Assembly: GCA_029862205.1 (NCBI GenBank)
Contig: JAOTXT010000011.1
Coordinates: 1 to 64,000, forward strand
Direction of reading: 5' to 3'
DNA length: 64,000 nucleotides
Source: Paracoccaceae bacterium
Lineage (GTDB): Bacteria > Pseudomonadota > Alphaproteobacteria > Rhodobacterales > Rhodobacteraceae
Shown here: in pieces, positions 44,697 to 53,722 of the stretch
Layout: each line of letters begins with the position of its first letter
How positions within the stretch are numbered: position 1 is the first letter of the stretch
The notes under the pieces: generated by a model
Databases searched by the model: none
Seen by the model: only the letters and a program-made list of their open reading frames with translations
Told to the model about the DNA's origin: nothing
Translations under genes and position numbers: made by a program

Positions 44697-45338
44697 ATGA
44701 GCCCGGCCGTTTTGCGCCCCGGTCAGACCGCCGATGCCGATCCACGCTTGATCGGTCGGTTCCTCGATGTGATCGAGGGCGAGATTATCCCGTTGACCCG
44801 CGAGGGTGTCCGCCAGGGCAATAAGATTTTCGGCGCGGCGCTGATCCGGAAAACGGATCTCTCGACCATCCTGGCGGCGACCAATCGCGAGACGGAAAAC
44901 CCGCTCTGGCATGGGGAGATCGCCACGATCAATGCCTACTACGCGATGGTCAATGCGGACGAGGGCACGCGGATCGACCCGAAGAACACAATCTTTCTGG
45001 CGACGCATGAGCCCTGCACGCTTTGCGCCTCGGCCATTGCCTGGGGCGGTTATGAAAATGTCTATTACCTCTTCAGCCACGAGGATTCGCGGGACGCCTT
45101 CCAGATCGGGCACGATCTGAAAATCCTGAAGGAGGTCTTCGGCCACGAGCCGGGCGGCTATGCGCGGGCGAACGCCTATTGGTCGGCCTTTAGCCTAGTG
45201 GACCTGGTCGAGCGGTGCGGGTCGGAGGACAGGGAGAGGTTCCGGGCCCAGGTGGCGCGGATCGGCGCCGCCTATGCCGAGGTGTCGAAGGTCTACCAGG
45301 CCCGCAAGGGCGAAGCCCGGAATATCCCGCTTAAGTAG
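44697..45338 (+). CDS. Cytidine/deoxycytidylate deaminase-family protein
   Basis: This 213-residue protein has the zinc-deaminase signature: LWHGEIATINAYY (HxE, about residue 74) and HEPCTLCASAIAWGG (PCxxC, about 103-107). It fits the tRNA-adenosine/guanine deaminase superfamily, but the remainder (FGHEPGGYARANAYWSAFSLVDL) does not match TadA or guanine deaminase closely. The substrate is unknown. Start choice rests on GGAAAGG shortly before the ATG at 44697. It is divergent from mgtE and its TAG stop is formed by the foot of a REP pair. Confidence 0.8.
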   Translation: MSPAVLRPGQTADADPRLIGRFLDVIEGEIIPLTREGVRQGNKIFGAALIRKTDLSTILAATNRETENPLWHGEIATINAYYAMVNADEGTRIDPKNTIFLATHEPCTLCASAIAWGGYENVYYLFSHEDSRDAFQIGHDLKILKEVFGHEPGGYARANAYWSAFSLVDLVERCGSEDRERFRAQVARIGAAYAEVSKVYQARKGEARNIPLK

Positions 45339-45407
45339 GGTGGGGTTCCACCCCACCATTCCGCTGCTCCCGCTCCCGTCGATCGGTGGGTTGAAAACCC
45401 ACCCTAC
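45335..45407. repeat. REP pair (BIME-like) between convergent genes
   Basis: The left hairpin is GTAGGGTGGGGTTCCACCCC and the right hairpin ends GGTTGAAAACCCACCCTAC, about 30 bases apart. Both GTAG feet are present in opposite orientation. The left foot gives the stop of the deaminase gene (45336-45338) and the right foot the stop of the DUF2244 gene (45406-45404). The right unit matches the single hairpin at 9441-9465. Confidence 0.85.
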
Positions 45408-45967
45408 GCCCGGATCGCTTGACCGATCGCTGCTTCGATCTCGTCGGCCAGGGCTACGCGTTCGTCGGGGCTGAGGAAGGCGCCGAGTTCAATCTCGCGG
45501 GCCGCGCGGCCGCCCGCGCCGCGCAGGGTCAGATACTGTTCGACCTTTCCCTCCCGGTGGAGTGTCAGCCGCACGTGATAAGGCTCGGCCCGCCAGCGGC
45601 GCACCGGGCCCCTCGGCTCGCGGCGCTCGACCCGCATCTCGTCGGGCCAGATGGTCACCTGCTCGGCCAGCCGGCCGTCGAAGATGTTCCGTTTGAGACC
45701 GAACCAAAGCATTGCCAGCGCGCCGACGAGGAACGGCAGCAGCCCCCAAAAGACCGGGGTACCGTGGGCGGGGATCAGCGGAATCGCCAGACCCGTGGCG
45801 GCGATGCCCAGCGTGAGCTTCCGCCCCCGCTCGGTCAATGGCCGGTTGGGCCAGAGTCGGGCGCTGTAAACCGGTCGGTCCCGCCGCTCGCGCCACTCGA
45901 CCCAGTCGCCCGAACGGCGCGCGGCCGGAGGACGCCCCCCGGCCGCCAGTTTCGGATCGCCGATCAT
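45404..45967 (-). CDS. DUF2244 membrane protein
   Basis: This 187-residue protein has a charged N-terminus (about 1-50), two hydrophobic helices close together (LTLGIAATGLAIPLIPAHGTPVFWGLLPFLVGALAMLWF, about 52-90) and a soluble C-terminal part with WPDEMRVERREPRGPVRRWRAEPYHVRLTL. This is the DUF2244 layout. The family lies next to cytochrome oxidase genes in Alphaproteobacteria and is presumed to help the complex, but no function is established. It starts 16 bases after the ctaD stop and is probably co-transcribed with it. Confidence 0.85.
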   Translation of the reverse strand: MIGDPKLAAGGRPPAARRSGDWVEWRERRDRPVYSARLWPNRPLTERGRKLTLGIAATGLAIPLIPAHGTPVFWGLLPFLVGALAMLWFGLKRNIFDGRLAEQVTIWPDEMRVERREPRGPVRRWRAEPYHVRLTLHREGKVEQYLTLRGAGGRAAREIELGAFLSPDERVALADEIEAAIGQAIRA

Positions 45968-45983
45968 CGGCCCATCACGCAGG

Positions 45984-47624
45984 CTAGTGCGAGGACTGCT
46001 TGTCCCACATGTCCCGCGTGGGCAGCGTCTCGAACGTGTGGGCCGGCGGCGGGTTCGGCAGGGTCCACTCCAGGGTGCCGATCTCATCGTCCCAGTAATT
46101 CCCCTGCTCGATCTTTTTCCCGGCCCGCAGCGTATAGACCACGATGCCGATGAACAGCACGAAGCTGGCGCCCGAGAGGAAGGCCCCGTAGGACGAGACC
46201 TCGTTCCAAAGCGAGAACGCCTCCGGATAGTCGATGTAGCGCCGCGGCATGCCCTGGCGCCCCAGGAAGTGCTGCGGGAAGAAAGTGATGTTTGCGCCAA
46301 TGAACATCGTCCAGAAATGGACCTTCCCCCAGAACTCAGGATACTGGCGCCCGGACATCTTGCCGATCCAGTAATAGACCGCCGCGAAGATGCCGAAGAC
46401 GGCGCCAAGGCTCATCACGTAGTGGAAGTGCGCCACCACGTAATAGGTGTCGTGATAGGCCCGGTCGACGCCTGCCTGGCTGAGCACGATGCCGGTCACG
46501 CCGCCGACGGTAAACAGGAACAGGAAGCCCATCGCGAACAGCATCGGCGTCTTGAAGTCGATCGAGCCACCCCACATGGTAGCGATCCACGAGAAGATTT
46601 TGATGCCCGTCGGCACCGCGATGACCATGGTCGCCAGCATGAAATAGGTCTGGCTGAAGGTCGACATGCCGACGGTGTACATGTGGTGCGCCCAGACCAC
46701 GAAGCCGAGCGCCCCGATGCCCACCATGGCGAAGACCATGCCGGTATAGCCGAAGATCGGCTTCTTCGAGAAGGTCGAGATCACGTGGCTGATCACCCCA
46801 AAGGCGGGAACCACGATTATGTAGACCTCCGGATGGCCGAAGAACCACAGGATATGCTGGTAGAGGATCGGATCGCCGCCGCCCGCAGGGTCGAAAAAGG
46901 CGGTGCCGAAGTTGCGGTCGGTCAGCAGCATGGTGATGGCGCCTGCCAGAACCGGCAGCGACAACAGAATCAGCCAGGCGGTGACGAAGATCGACCATGG
47001 GAACAGAGGCACTTTCAGCAGCGTCATGCCCGGCGCCCGCATGTTCAGGAAGGTCGTGATCATATTGATCGCGCCCAGGATCGACGAGGCGCCCGACATG
47101 TGCACCGCGAAGATCGCGAAGTCCATCGACATACCCTGCTCGTTGACCGAGAGGGGCGCATACAAGACCCAGCCGACTCCGGATCCTAGCTGCCCGTTGC
47201 CGCCGGGCGAGACCACCGAGAGGATCGCCAGCGACGAGCCCGCCACATAGAGCCAATAGCTAAGATTGTTCAGCCGCGGGAACGCCATATCCGGCGCGCC
47301 GATCTGCAAGGGCATGAAAAAGTTGCCGAATCCGCCGAACAAGGCCGGGATCACCACGAAGAACATCATGGTGATACCGTGGGCGGTGACCAGTACGTTC
47401 CACAAATGCCCATTTGGCGTGCCGTCGGCGAGGGTCATGTATTGGACGCCCGGCTCCATCAGCTCGAGCCGCATATACATGGTGAAGGCAATCGAGATCA
47501 CGCCAACCACGAAGGCGGTCACGATGTAGAGGATGCCGATGTCCTTGTGATTGGTCGAGCAGAACCAGCGGGTGAAGAACCCGAGCTTCTCGTGGTCGTG
47601 GTCATGCACCGCAGCGTCGGCCAT
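45984..47624 (-). CDS. ctaD: Cytochrome c oxidase subunit I (aa3-type)
   Basis: Subunit I holds heme a and the heme a3-CuB center where O2 is reduced. The 546-residue protein has twelve helices; visible motifs are [33 protein letters not shown] (heme His), [15 protein letters not shown] with the cross-linked His/Tyr, [10 protein letters not shown] (CuB His pair) and [15 protein letters not shown] (heme a/a3 His). I chose [13 protein letters not shown] at 47624, which lies behind AGGAG; the frame extends 15 codons further. No other oxidase subunit is in the window, as is usual for alphaproteobacterial ctaD. Confidence 0.96.
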   Translation of the reverse strand: MADAAVHDHDHEKLGFFTRWFCSTNHKDIGILYIVTAFVVGVISIAFTMYMRLELMEPGVQYMTLADGTPNGHLWNVLVTAHGITMMFFVVIPALFGGFGNFFMPLQIGAPDMAFPRLNNLSYWLYVAGSSLAILSVVSPGGNGQLGSGVGWVLYAPLSVNEQGMSMDFAIFAVHMSGASSILGAINMITTFLNMRAPGMTLLKVPLFPWSIFVTAWLILLSLPVLAGAITMLLTDRNFGTAFFDPAGGGDPILYQHILWFFGHPEVYIIVVPAFGVISHVISTFSKKPIFGYTGMVFAMVGIGALGFVVWAHHMYTVGMSTFSQTYFMLATMVIAVPTGIKIFSWIATMWGGSIDFKTPMLFAMGFLFLFTVGGVTGIVLSQAGVDRAYHDTYYVVAHFHYVMSLGAVFGIFAAVYYWIGKMSGRQYPEFWGKVHFWTMFIGANITFFPQHFLGRQGMPRRYIDYPEAFSLWNEVSSYGAFLSGASFVLFIGIVVYTLRAGKKIEQGNYWDDEIGTLEWTLPNPPPAHTFETLPTRDMWDKQSSH

Positions 47625-47809
47625 TCGCTCACTCCTGTCTGTTCGGATCGGGCACCAGGGGCGCGCCAAACTCGGGGAAGAGATTTATCCCGCCCGGAAA
47701 GGCGCGGCAAGCCGAAGGGTTGGTGAATCGGGGGGCTTTCTGTCGCATGAGATGATTGCCCACCCTCGGACACGCCGATCGAGCCGCGCCCGGCACTTGT
47801 TTCGCCGCC
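47625..47809. other. Intergenic region between lipB and ctaD
   Basis: About 185 bases between the lipB stop and the ctaD start, both on the minus strand. It should carry the ctaD promoter. I see no conserved reading frame, clear hairpin or repeat in it. Confidence 0.5.
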
Positions 47810-48469
47810 TCAGCTTTCAAGCCGCCCCAGTGTTCCGTCAAAGTGCCGCCTGAGCGCGTTGTCCAGATCCGCGATCGTCACGGGAAGGCCCAGATCGACC
47901 AAGCTGGTCACCCCATGCTCTGCGATGCCGCAGGGCACGATGCCCCGATAATGGTCGAGGTCCGGCTCGACATTGATCGAGATGCCGTGGTAGCTGACCC
48001 AGCGCCTGAGCCTCACGCCGACCGCCGCGATCTTGTCCTCGGCGGGCCGGCCATCGGACAGAGGCGGCATCTCGGGCCGCTCGACCCAGACGCCGACCCG
48101 GCCCGGGCGGCGCTCGCCCCTAACCCGGAACTCGGCAAGCGTCTGGATCACCCAATCCTCAAGCGCGGCAACGTATGCGCGCACATCGCGCCGCCGCCGA
48201 TTGAGGTCCAGGATCACATAGGCCACGCGCTGGCCGGGCCCGTGATAGGTGTATTCGCCGCCCCGCCGTGCCTGGTAGACCGGGAACCTGTCCGGTTCGA
48301 TCAGGTCCTGCGCCCTTGCGCTGGTGCCGGCGGTATAAAGCGGCGGGTGCTCCAACAGCCAGACGCATTCCCCGCCCGCGCCCGCGATCACCGCGTCCAC
48401 GCGCGCTTCCATCCAGGCCAGTGCGTCCTCGTAGGGGACAAGCCCCTCGGTGACCCGCCATTCCACCAT
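47810..48469 (-). CDS. lipB: Lipoyl(octanoyl) transferase
   Basis: LipB moves the octanoyl group from acyl carrier protein to lipoyl domains of 2-oxoacid dehydrogenases. The 219-residue protein shows [37 protein letters not shown] (family signature RGG-xxT-HGPGQ), [22 protein letters not shown] with the catalytic Lys, and [12 protein letters not shown], which carries the Cys. The ATG at 48469 has GGAGG nine bases upstream; the TTG at 48505 is less likely. Confidence 0.95.
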   Translation of the reverse strand: MVEWRVTEGLVPYEDALAWMEARVDAVIAGAGGECVWLLEHPPLYTAGTSARAQDLIEPDRFPVYQARRGGEYTYHGPGQRVAYVILDLNRRRRDVRAYVAALEDWVIQTLAEFRVRGERRPGRVGVWVERPEMPPLSDGRPAEDKIAAVGVRLRRWVSYHGISINVEPDLDHYRGIVPCGIAEHGVTSLVDLGLPVTIADLDNALRRHFDGTLGRLES

Positions 48470-48586
48470 GGCAGCGATCCTCCGCAAACCCAACCGGTCC
48501 CTCAATATTTGCTCGGCAATTGCGCGTCCAGGGCTTCACAAGCGCCATCGGCTTTGCTACATCGCGCGGCACCTGCCCACACACAT

Positions 48587-48673
48587 GCGGTCGTGGCGGA
48601 ATTGGTAGACGCGCAACGTTGAGGTCGTTGTGGGCGAAAGCCCGTGGAAGTTCGAGTCTTCTCGACCGCACCA
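48587..48673 (+). tRNA. tRNA-Leu (anticodon GAG)
   Basis: An 87-base tRNA gene with acceptor arms GCGGTCG/CGACCGC, a leucine-type long variable arm (TGGGCGAAAGCCCG), anticodon stem CAACG/CGTTG enclosing TTGAGGT, T arm containing GTTCGAGTC, and an encoded CCA end. The anticodon GAG reads CTC and CTT codons. No integrase or attachment-site repeat is visible beside it. Confidence 0.95.
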
Positions 48674-48745
48674 ATGGGAAAACTGCAATACGAAACGGCG
48701 GGCGCCGCAAGGGCGCCGGCCGTCGTGTCTTCGGAGGTCGGTCGC

Positions 48746-50524
48746 TCAGACGCCGGCCTGCGGCAGCATGTCCGCCAGGTCGATCCCGGAGACACTGACC
48801 GGTTTCTTCATGGCGTCGCGGCGGAACGGCTCTCCCAGTTCCTGGTTCAGGATCGCCTCGATGAAGGTGGTCTCGCCACCCTTCATCTGCGCCTTGACCG
48901 CGGCATCCAGGGTCTCGCTGAGCTCGTCCATGGTGCGCACCTGGACGCCCTTGACGCCGCAGGCCTCGGCGATCTTGGCGTAGCTGACCTGTAGGTCGAG
49001 CTCGGTGCCGACGAAGTTGTCATCATACCAAAGCGTGGTGTTCCGCTTCTCGGCGCCCCACTGGTAGTTGCGGAAGATCACCATGGTGATCGGCGGCCAC
49101 TCGTCGCGGCCGACCGCGGTCATCTCGTTCATCGAGATGCCGAAGGCGCCGTCTCCGGCGAAGCCCACCACCGGCACATCCGGATTGCCGATCTTGGCGC
49201 CGCAGATCGCCGGGAAGCCATAGCCACAGGGGCCGAAGAGGCCGGGGGCGAGGTATTTTCGGCCGTCCTCGAAGGTCGGGTAGGCATTGCCGATGGCGCA
49301 GTTGTTGCCGATGTCGGACGAGATGATCGCCTCCTTCGGCAGCGAACGCTGGATCGCGCGCCAGGCCATGCGCGGGCTCATGTGCTCGGGCTGGCGGGTA
49401 CGGGCGCGTTCGTTCCAGGTCGTGCCCGGGTCGTCTTCCTCGTGGTCCATCGACGAGAGCATCTGCAGCCAGCGGGACTTGGTCTCGGAAATCATATCCC
49501 GGCGCGCCTGACGGCCCTCGTCGCCGGCGGTGCCCGAGAGCTGGTTCAGGAGCTGCGTCGCCACCTTGCCCGCATCGCCGACGATGCCGACGCTCACCGG
49601 CTTGGTCAGGCCGATCCGGTCCGGGTTGATGTCGACCTGGATCAGCTTCGCGTCCTTCGGCCAGTAGTCGACCCCGTAGCCCGGCAGGGTCGAGAACGGG
49701 TTGAGGCGGGTGCCCAGCGCCAGCACCACATCGGCCTTCGAGATCAGCTCCATGCCCGCGCGTGAGCCATTGTAGCCGAGCGGACCGGCGAAAAGCGGAT
49801 GCGAGCCCGGGAATGCGTCGTTGTGCTGGTAGTTGCAGCAGACCGGGGCATCGAGCCGCTCGGCCAGTGTCTTCGAGGCTTCGATGGCACCGCCCAGAAC
49901 CACACCGGCGCCATTCAGGATCACCGGGAAGTCGGCATCGGAGAGAAGCTGCGCCGCCTCGGCGACCGCCGCCTCGCCACCCGCCGGAAGTTCGAAATCA
50001 ACAATGGCGGGCAGGTTGATGTCGACCTGCTGGGTCCAGTAATCGCGCGGGATGTTGATCTGCGCGGGCGCCGTGCGGCGCTTGGCGTTCTGGATCACCC
50101 GGTTCAGCACCTCGGCGATGCGGGTCGGATCGCGCACCTCCTCCTGATAGCACACCATGTCCTCGAACAGCTTCATCTGCTCGATTTCCTGGAAACCGCC
50201 CTGGCCGATGGTCTTGTTGGCCGCCTGGGGCGTCACCAGCAGCATCGGCGTGTGGTTCCAGTAGGCGGTCTTCACGCAGGTGACGAAGTTGGTGATGCCC
50301 GGCCCGTTCTGGGCGATGATCATCGCCATTTTGCCGGTGGTCCGGGTGTAGCCGTCGGCCATGTAGCCGCCATTGCACTCGTGCGCCACGTCCCAGAAGG
50401 TGATCCCGGCTTTTGGGAAATAGTCCGAGATCGGCATGAAGGCCGAGCCGATGATGCCGAAGGCATGTTCGATCCCGTGCATTTGCAGGACTTTGACGAA
50501 AGCCTCTTCGGTGGTCATTTTCAT
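48746..50524 (-). CDS. xsc: Sulfoacetaldehyde acetyltransferase
   Basis: Xsc is a thiamine-diphosphate enzyme that converts sulfoacetaldehyde and phosphate to acetyl phosphate and sulfite. The 592-residue protein has the three-domain ThDP fold: the N-terminal Pyr domain (EEAFVKVLQMHGIEHAFGIIGSAFMPISDYFPKAG), a middle domain, and the PP domain with GDGAFGISMNEMTAVGRDEWPPITMVIFRNYQWGAEKRN. The GSAFMPISDYFP and QWGAEK stretches are distinctive of Xsc. The start MKMTTEEAFV at 50524 follows GAAGGGA. It is on the same strand behind tauR; no pta gene follows in the window. Confidence 0.95.
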   Translation of the reverse strand: MKMTTEEAFVKVLQMHGIEHAFGIIGSAFMPISDYFPKAGITFWDVAHECNGGYMADGYTRTTGKMAMIIAQNGPGITNFVTCVKTAYWNHTPMLLVTPQAANKTIGQGGFQEIEQMKLFEDMVCYQEEVRDPTRIAEVLNRVIQNAKRRTAPAQINIPRDYWTQQVDINLPAIVDFELPAGGEAAVAEAAQLLSDADFPVILNGAGVVLGGAIEASKTLAERLDAPVCCNYQHNDAFPGSHPLFAGPLGYNGSRAGMELISKADVVLALGTRLNPFSTLPGYGVDYWPKDAKLIQVDINPDRIGLTKPVSVGIVGDAGKVATQLLNQLSGTAGDEGRQARRDMISETKSRWLQMLSSMDHEEDDPGTTWNERARTRQPEHMSPRMAWRAIQRSLPKEAIISSDIGNNCAIGNAYPTFEDGRKYLAPGLFGPCGYGFPAICGAKIGNPDVPVVGFAGDGAFGISMNEMTAVGRDEWPPITMVIFRNYQWGAEKRNTTLWYDDNFVGTELDLQVSYAKIAEACGVKGVQVRTMDELSETLDAAVKAQMKGGETTFIEAILNQELGEPFRRDAMKKPVSVSGIDLADMLPQAGV

Positions 50525-50609
50525 CGTGGCGTTCCCTTCGTTCCAAATGCGCGTTGGCTCGCGCAAAATCCGAGTAAATCGGTTTCAGTATTTACTGACC
50601 GGGCCGCGC

Positions 50610-50624
50610 GTCCATTAGGTCCAG
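50610..50624 (-). promoter_or_regulatory. Candidate TauR site upstream of xsc
   Basis: On the minus strand this region reads CTGGACCTAATGGAC, 86 bases or more before the xsc start. It holds a direct repeat of TGGAC and fits the CTGGAC-YTAA motif I recall for TauR of Rhodobacter capsulatus. Activation of xsc by TauR from here is plausible but untested. Confidence 0.5.
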
Positions 50625-50649
50625 TTGCCGTGGAACGTGGGGCCAGCCG

Positions 50650-52116
50650 TCACGAGACTGGGCCAATCGCCCGGCTGAGGCGCCGGATGCCTTCGCCGAT
50701 CCGCTCGCTGGGGATCGAGGAAAAGCCCAGGCGGAACCGCCTGCGGCCATCTTCGGGGTCTAGGTAAAACGGTGTCCCGGGCTCGATGATCACGCCCTCG
50801 GCCAGGGCGCGCTGCGCCAGCGCCTCGGAATCCAGCCCCTCCGGCCCGGTCAGCCAGTAACTCGACCCGCCGAAGCCGGGCGAGCGGGACCAGCCCGGCA
50901 AACGCTCGTTGAGCGCGCTCGTCATCGCGTCCCAGCGCTCGCGATAGACCCGGTGAATGCGCCGGACCAGGACGTCGTAATGGCCGTTCGCCATGAAAAG
51001 CGCCGCGGCGCGTTGGTTGTTGCCGGGCGGATGGCGCAGCATCAGGCGGCGGAGCGCGCGGAGCTCGGCGATCAGGCGCTCGTCGGCCACGACATAGCCA
51101 AGCCTGAGCCCCGGCATCAGCGATTTCGACAGCGAGCCCACGTGGACCACCCGCCCCTCCTCGTCGAGCGACTTCAGCGCGGGCAGTGGTGTGCCCATAT
51201 AGTTGGTTTCGAACTCGTAGTCGTCCTCGACGATCACGAAATCCTGGTCCCGCGCAGCCGCCAGCAGCGTCTTGCGCCGCTCCAGCGACATCGTCACTGT
51301 GGTCGGGAAGTGATGACTGGGGGTGCAGAAGACCAGGTCGCAATCGGCAATCCGGCCGTCCGCCGCCATCCCCTCACCGTCGATCGGCATGGGCACGGTG
51401 TGCCCGGTCCTCAGCGCCAGCATGTTGCGTAGATCCGGATAGCCCGGATTCTCGATCGCGACCCGGGTCTCGTGATCCACCAGCAGCGCCGCGATCAGGT
51501 AAAGCGCGTTCTGCGCCCCGAGCGTCACCAGGATCTGATCCGAACTGGCGGCAATGCCGCGGCGAGGCAGGATCCTCCGTGCGATCTCCTCCAAGAGCAG
51601 CGGATCGTCCTCGGTATACTGATCGACGGTCCAGGCATCGAGCCAGCGCTTGCCCATCGCCTGGCGCACGCAGTCGCGCCACTCGGCGATCGGGAAGATC
51701 GCGTGATCGACCTGGCCGTAGATGAAGGGATAGGGGTATTTCTGCCAGTCCTGCGGCCGGGTGATGAAGCGCTGGGCGCCCATCTGCTTGGCCAGGCGCG
51801 GCTGCCATTCCACCGCACCCGCAGCGGCGCATTTCTGTTGCTTCGGATTGCGGCTCAACCCGTCGACCGCCTGGGCGTCCACATAGAACCCGCTGCGCTC
51901 GCGCGCGACCAGGAAGCCTTCCGAGACCAGCGCCTGATAGGCCAGCGTCACGGTGTTGCGTGATACACCAAGCCTCAGCGCCATCGCGCGGGTCGATGGC
52001 ACCGGCTCGCCCGGAACCAGTTGACCCTCGGCGATCGCCGCCATAAGGATTTCGCGTATCTGGGCCTGCAGGGTCGCCGGCTTCGATCGTTCCAGATGGT
52101 AGAGCGCGTCTCGCAT
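50650..52116 (-). CDS. tauR: MocR-type transcriptional regulator TauR
   Basis: This 488-residue protein has a GntR-type winged helix-turn-helix (about 10-75, LVPGEPVPSTRAMALRLGVSRNTVTLAYQALVSEGFLVARERSGFYV) and an aminotransferase-like PLP domain (about 110-488, with EDDYEFETNYMGTPLPALKSLDEEGRVVHVGSLSKSLMPGLRLGY, where SLSK holds the PLP Lys). Such MocR/TauR proteins activate taurine genes. It is divergent from tpa and precedes xsc on the same strand, exactly the place expected for TauR. Confidence 0.92.
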   Translation of the reverse strand: MRDALYHLERSKPATLQAQIREILMAAIAEGQLVPGEPVPSTRAMALRLGVSRNTVTLAYQALVSEGFLVARERSGFYVDAQAVDGLSRNPKQQKCAAAGAVEWQPRLAKQMGAQRFITRPQDWQKYPYPFIYGQVDHAIFPIAEWRDCVRQAMGKRWLDAWTVDQYTEDDPLLLEEIARRILPRRGIAASSDQILVTLGAQNALYLIAALLVDHETRVAIENPGYPDLRNMLALRTGHTVPMPIDGEGMAADGRIADCDLVFCTPSHHFPTTVTMSLERRKTLLAAARDQDFVIVEDDYEFETNYMGTPLPALKSLDEEGRVVHVGSLSKSLMPGLRLGYVVADERLIAELRALRRLMLRHPPGNNQRAAALFMANGHYDVLVRRIHRVYRERWDAMTSALNERLPGWSRSPGFGGSSYWLTGPEGLDSEALAQRALAEGVIIEPGTPFYLDPEDGRRRFRLGFSSIPSERIGEGIRRLSRAIGPVS

Positions 52117-52139
52117 TTGGCCTGACCCTTCCCGCCCTT

Positions 52140-52166
52140 CTGGCTCTACTATGGAGCCAGACTATG
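52140..52166. promoter_or_regulatory. Candidate operator in the tauR-tpa divergent region
   Basis: The 97-base gap between tauR and tpa holds the inverted repeat CTGGCTC-N7-GAGCCAG (52140-52160), which overlaps two direct copies of ACTATG thirteen bases apart (52148-52153 and 52161-52166). MocR regulators often use direct repeats. The site lies about 48-74 bases before the tpa start and next to the tauR start, suitable for activation of tpa and autoregulation. Confidence 0.45.
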
Positions 52167-52213
52167 CCCCTAGGCTGGCCTCAATCAACCTCAGGCTCTG
52201 AAGGAGTCGTCCG

Positions 52214-53554
52214 ATGCATGATTTGAACGTAAGCGACGCCGCCCGCGCGAACTCGCTGGAGGAGCACTGGATGCCGTTCACCGGCAACCGGGATTTCAAG
52301 GAGAACCCGCGCCTGATCGTCGAGGGCGAAGGCATCTATTACACCGACCACAAGGGCGGAAAGGTGATCGACGGCTCGTCGGCGCTGTTCTGCTCGCCGG
52401 CCGGCCATGGGCGCCAGGAGATCGCCGACGCGGTCCACAAGCAGTTGCTCACCAACTCCTACTCGGCGCCGTTCCAGCTGGGCCATCCGGGGGCGTTCGA
52501 GTTGGCGCGCAAGGTGACCAAACTGCTGCCCGAGCCGATGAACCACGTGTTCTTCGTGAATTCCGGCTCCGAATCGATCGACACGGCGCTGAAGATGGTG
52601 ATGGCCTACCACCGGGCGAACGGCCAGTCGCAGCGCCTGCGTTTCGTCAGCCGCGAGCGCGCCTATCACGGAGTCAACATGGGTGGGGTGTCGCTGGCCG
52701 GCATGGTCAAGAACCGCGAGACCTTCCCGGTCACCATGCCGAACATCGTGACCATCCGGCACACCTGGACCGGCAAGGACCTGTTCCATGACGGGCTGCC
52801 CGAGCATGACGGGGTGGAATTGGCCAACGACCTGGAGCGGCACTGCCAGACCTATGGCGGGACCACCATCGCGGCGGTCTTCGTCGAGCCGGTGGCGGGA
52901 TCGACCGGGACGCTGGTGCCGCCGGTCGGCTATCTGGAGCGGCTGCGCGAGATCTGCGACCAACACGGGATCCTTTTGGTCTTTGACGAGGTGATCACCG
53001 GGTTCGGCCGCCTGGGCTCGCCCTTCGCCTCGCAGCATTTCGGGGTGGTCCCGGACATCTGCACCATGGCCAAGGCGCTGACCAATGGCTGCATCCCGAT
53101 GGGGGCGGTGGCGTGCCGCGACGAGATCTACGAGACGGTGACCGATGCCGCCCCGGAGAACGCGATCGAGTTCTTCCACGGCTACACCTACTCGGCCCAC
53201 CCGGCGGCCTGCGCGGCGGGGATCGCGGCGCTCGACATCTACGAGCGCGAGGGCCTGTTCGAGCGGGCGGCGGAGATGGCGCCCTACTTCGCCGAGGCGG
53301 TGATGAGCCTGCGCGACCACGAGTTGGTCAAGGACATCCGTACCATCGGCATGATGTCGGGCGTCGAGGTCCACCCCCAGGCCGGCGCGCCGGGCATCCG
53401 CGGCCAGGAGATGCAGAAGGCGCTCTTCTGGAACGGCTGCCACATCAAGTTCACCGGCGACACGGGCATCGTGGCGCCGCCCTTCGTGGCCGAGCGGGCC
53501 CATATCGACGAGATCGTCGAGAAGGTCCGGACGACGCTGGATCAATTCGCCTGA
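52214..53554 (+). CDS. tpa: Taurine-pyruvate aminotransferase
   Basis: Tpa is a class III PLP aminotransferase that turns taurine and pyruvate into sulfoacetaldehyde and L-alanine. The 446-residue protein shows EEHWMPFTGNRDFKENPRLIVEGEGIYYTD, VNSGSESIDTALKMVMAYHRANGQ, LVFDEVITGFGRLGSPFASQHFGVVPDICTMAKALTNGCIPMGAV with the PLP-binding Lys in MAKALT, and a family-typical end. The ATG at 52214 is preceded by AAGGAG. Its product is the substrate of Xsc encoded 1.7 kb away, and a composite terminator-like element follows. Confidence 0.94.
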   Translation: MHDLNVSDAARANSLEEHWMPFTGNRDFKENPRLIVEGEGIYYTDHKGGKVIDGSSALFCSPAGHGRQEIADAVHKQLLTNSYSAPFQLGHPGAFELARKVTKLLPEPMNHVFFVNSGSESIDTALKMVMAYHRANGQSQRLRFVSRERAYHGVNMGGVSLAGMVKNRETFPVTMPNIVTIRHTWTGKDLFHDGLPEHDGVELANDLERHCQTYGGTTIAAVFVEPVAGSTGTLVPPVGYLERLREICDQHGILLVFDEVITGFGRLGSPFASQHFGVVPDICTMAKALTNGCIPMGAVACRDEIYETVTDAAPENAIEFFHGYTYSAHPAACAAGIAALDIYEREGLFERAAEMAPYFAEAVMSLRDHELVKDIRTIGMMSGVEVHPQAGAPGIRGQEMQKALFWNGCHIKFTGDTGIVAPPFVAERAHIDEIVEKVRTTLDQFA

Positions 53555-53599
53555 GGGGGCGGGGCAGGCCGGTTGGCCGGCCCGACCTGTGAGAATGCG

Positions 53600-53711
53600 G
53601 CGGGCTCTCACATGTGAGAGCCCGCTTAAATTATTGATGATAAGGTGGAATTCTTCGGCGTTTACCCGTCGGTAACGGTTAGCGCGCGGTGGTGCGGTGT
53701 TGCGCGCAACG
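53600..53711 (+). repeat. Composite intergenic element, copy 2
   Basis: It starts 45 bases after the tpa stop with a perfect 26-base palindrome whose center is CTCTCACATGTGAGAG. A 40-base AT-rich spacer leads to a 51-base block (53661-53711) with TTACC-CGTC-GGTAA and GCGCGC arms ending in GCGCGCAACG. Copy 1 lies at 9214-9320. The two 51-base blocks agree at 40 positions by my count, and the spacer length is identical. Confidence 0.8.
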
Positions 53712-53722
53712 GCCAATTTTGA

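Noticed and set aside
48587-48745. Possible integration site at the tRNA-Leu gene
   Set aside because: No repeat of the tRNA 3' end and no integrase gene is seen on either side; xsc follows with normal composition.
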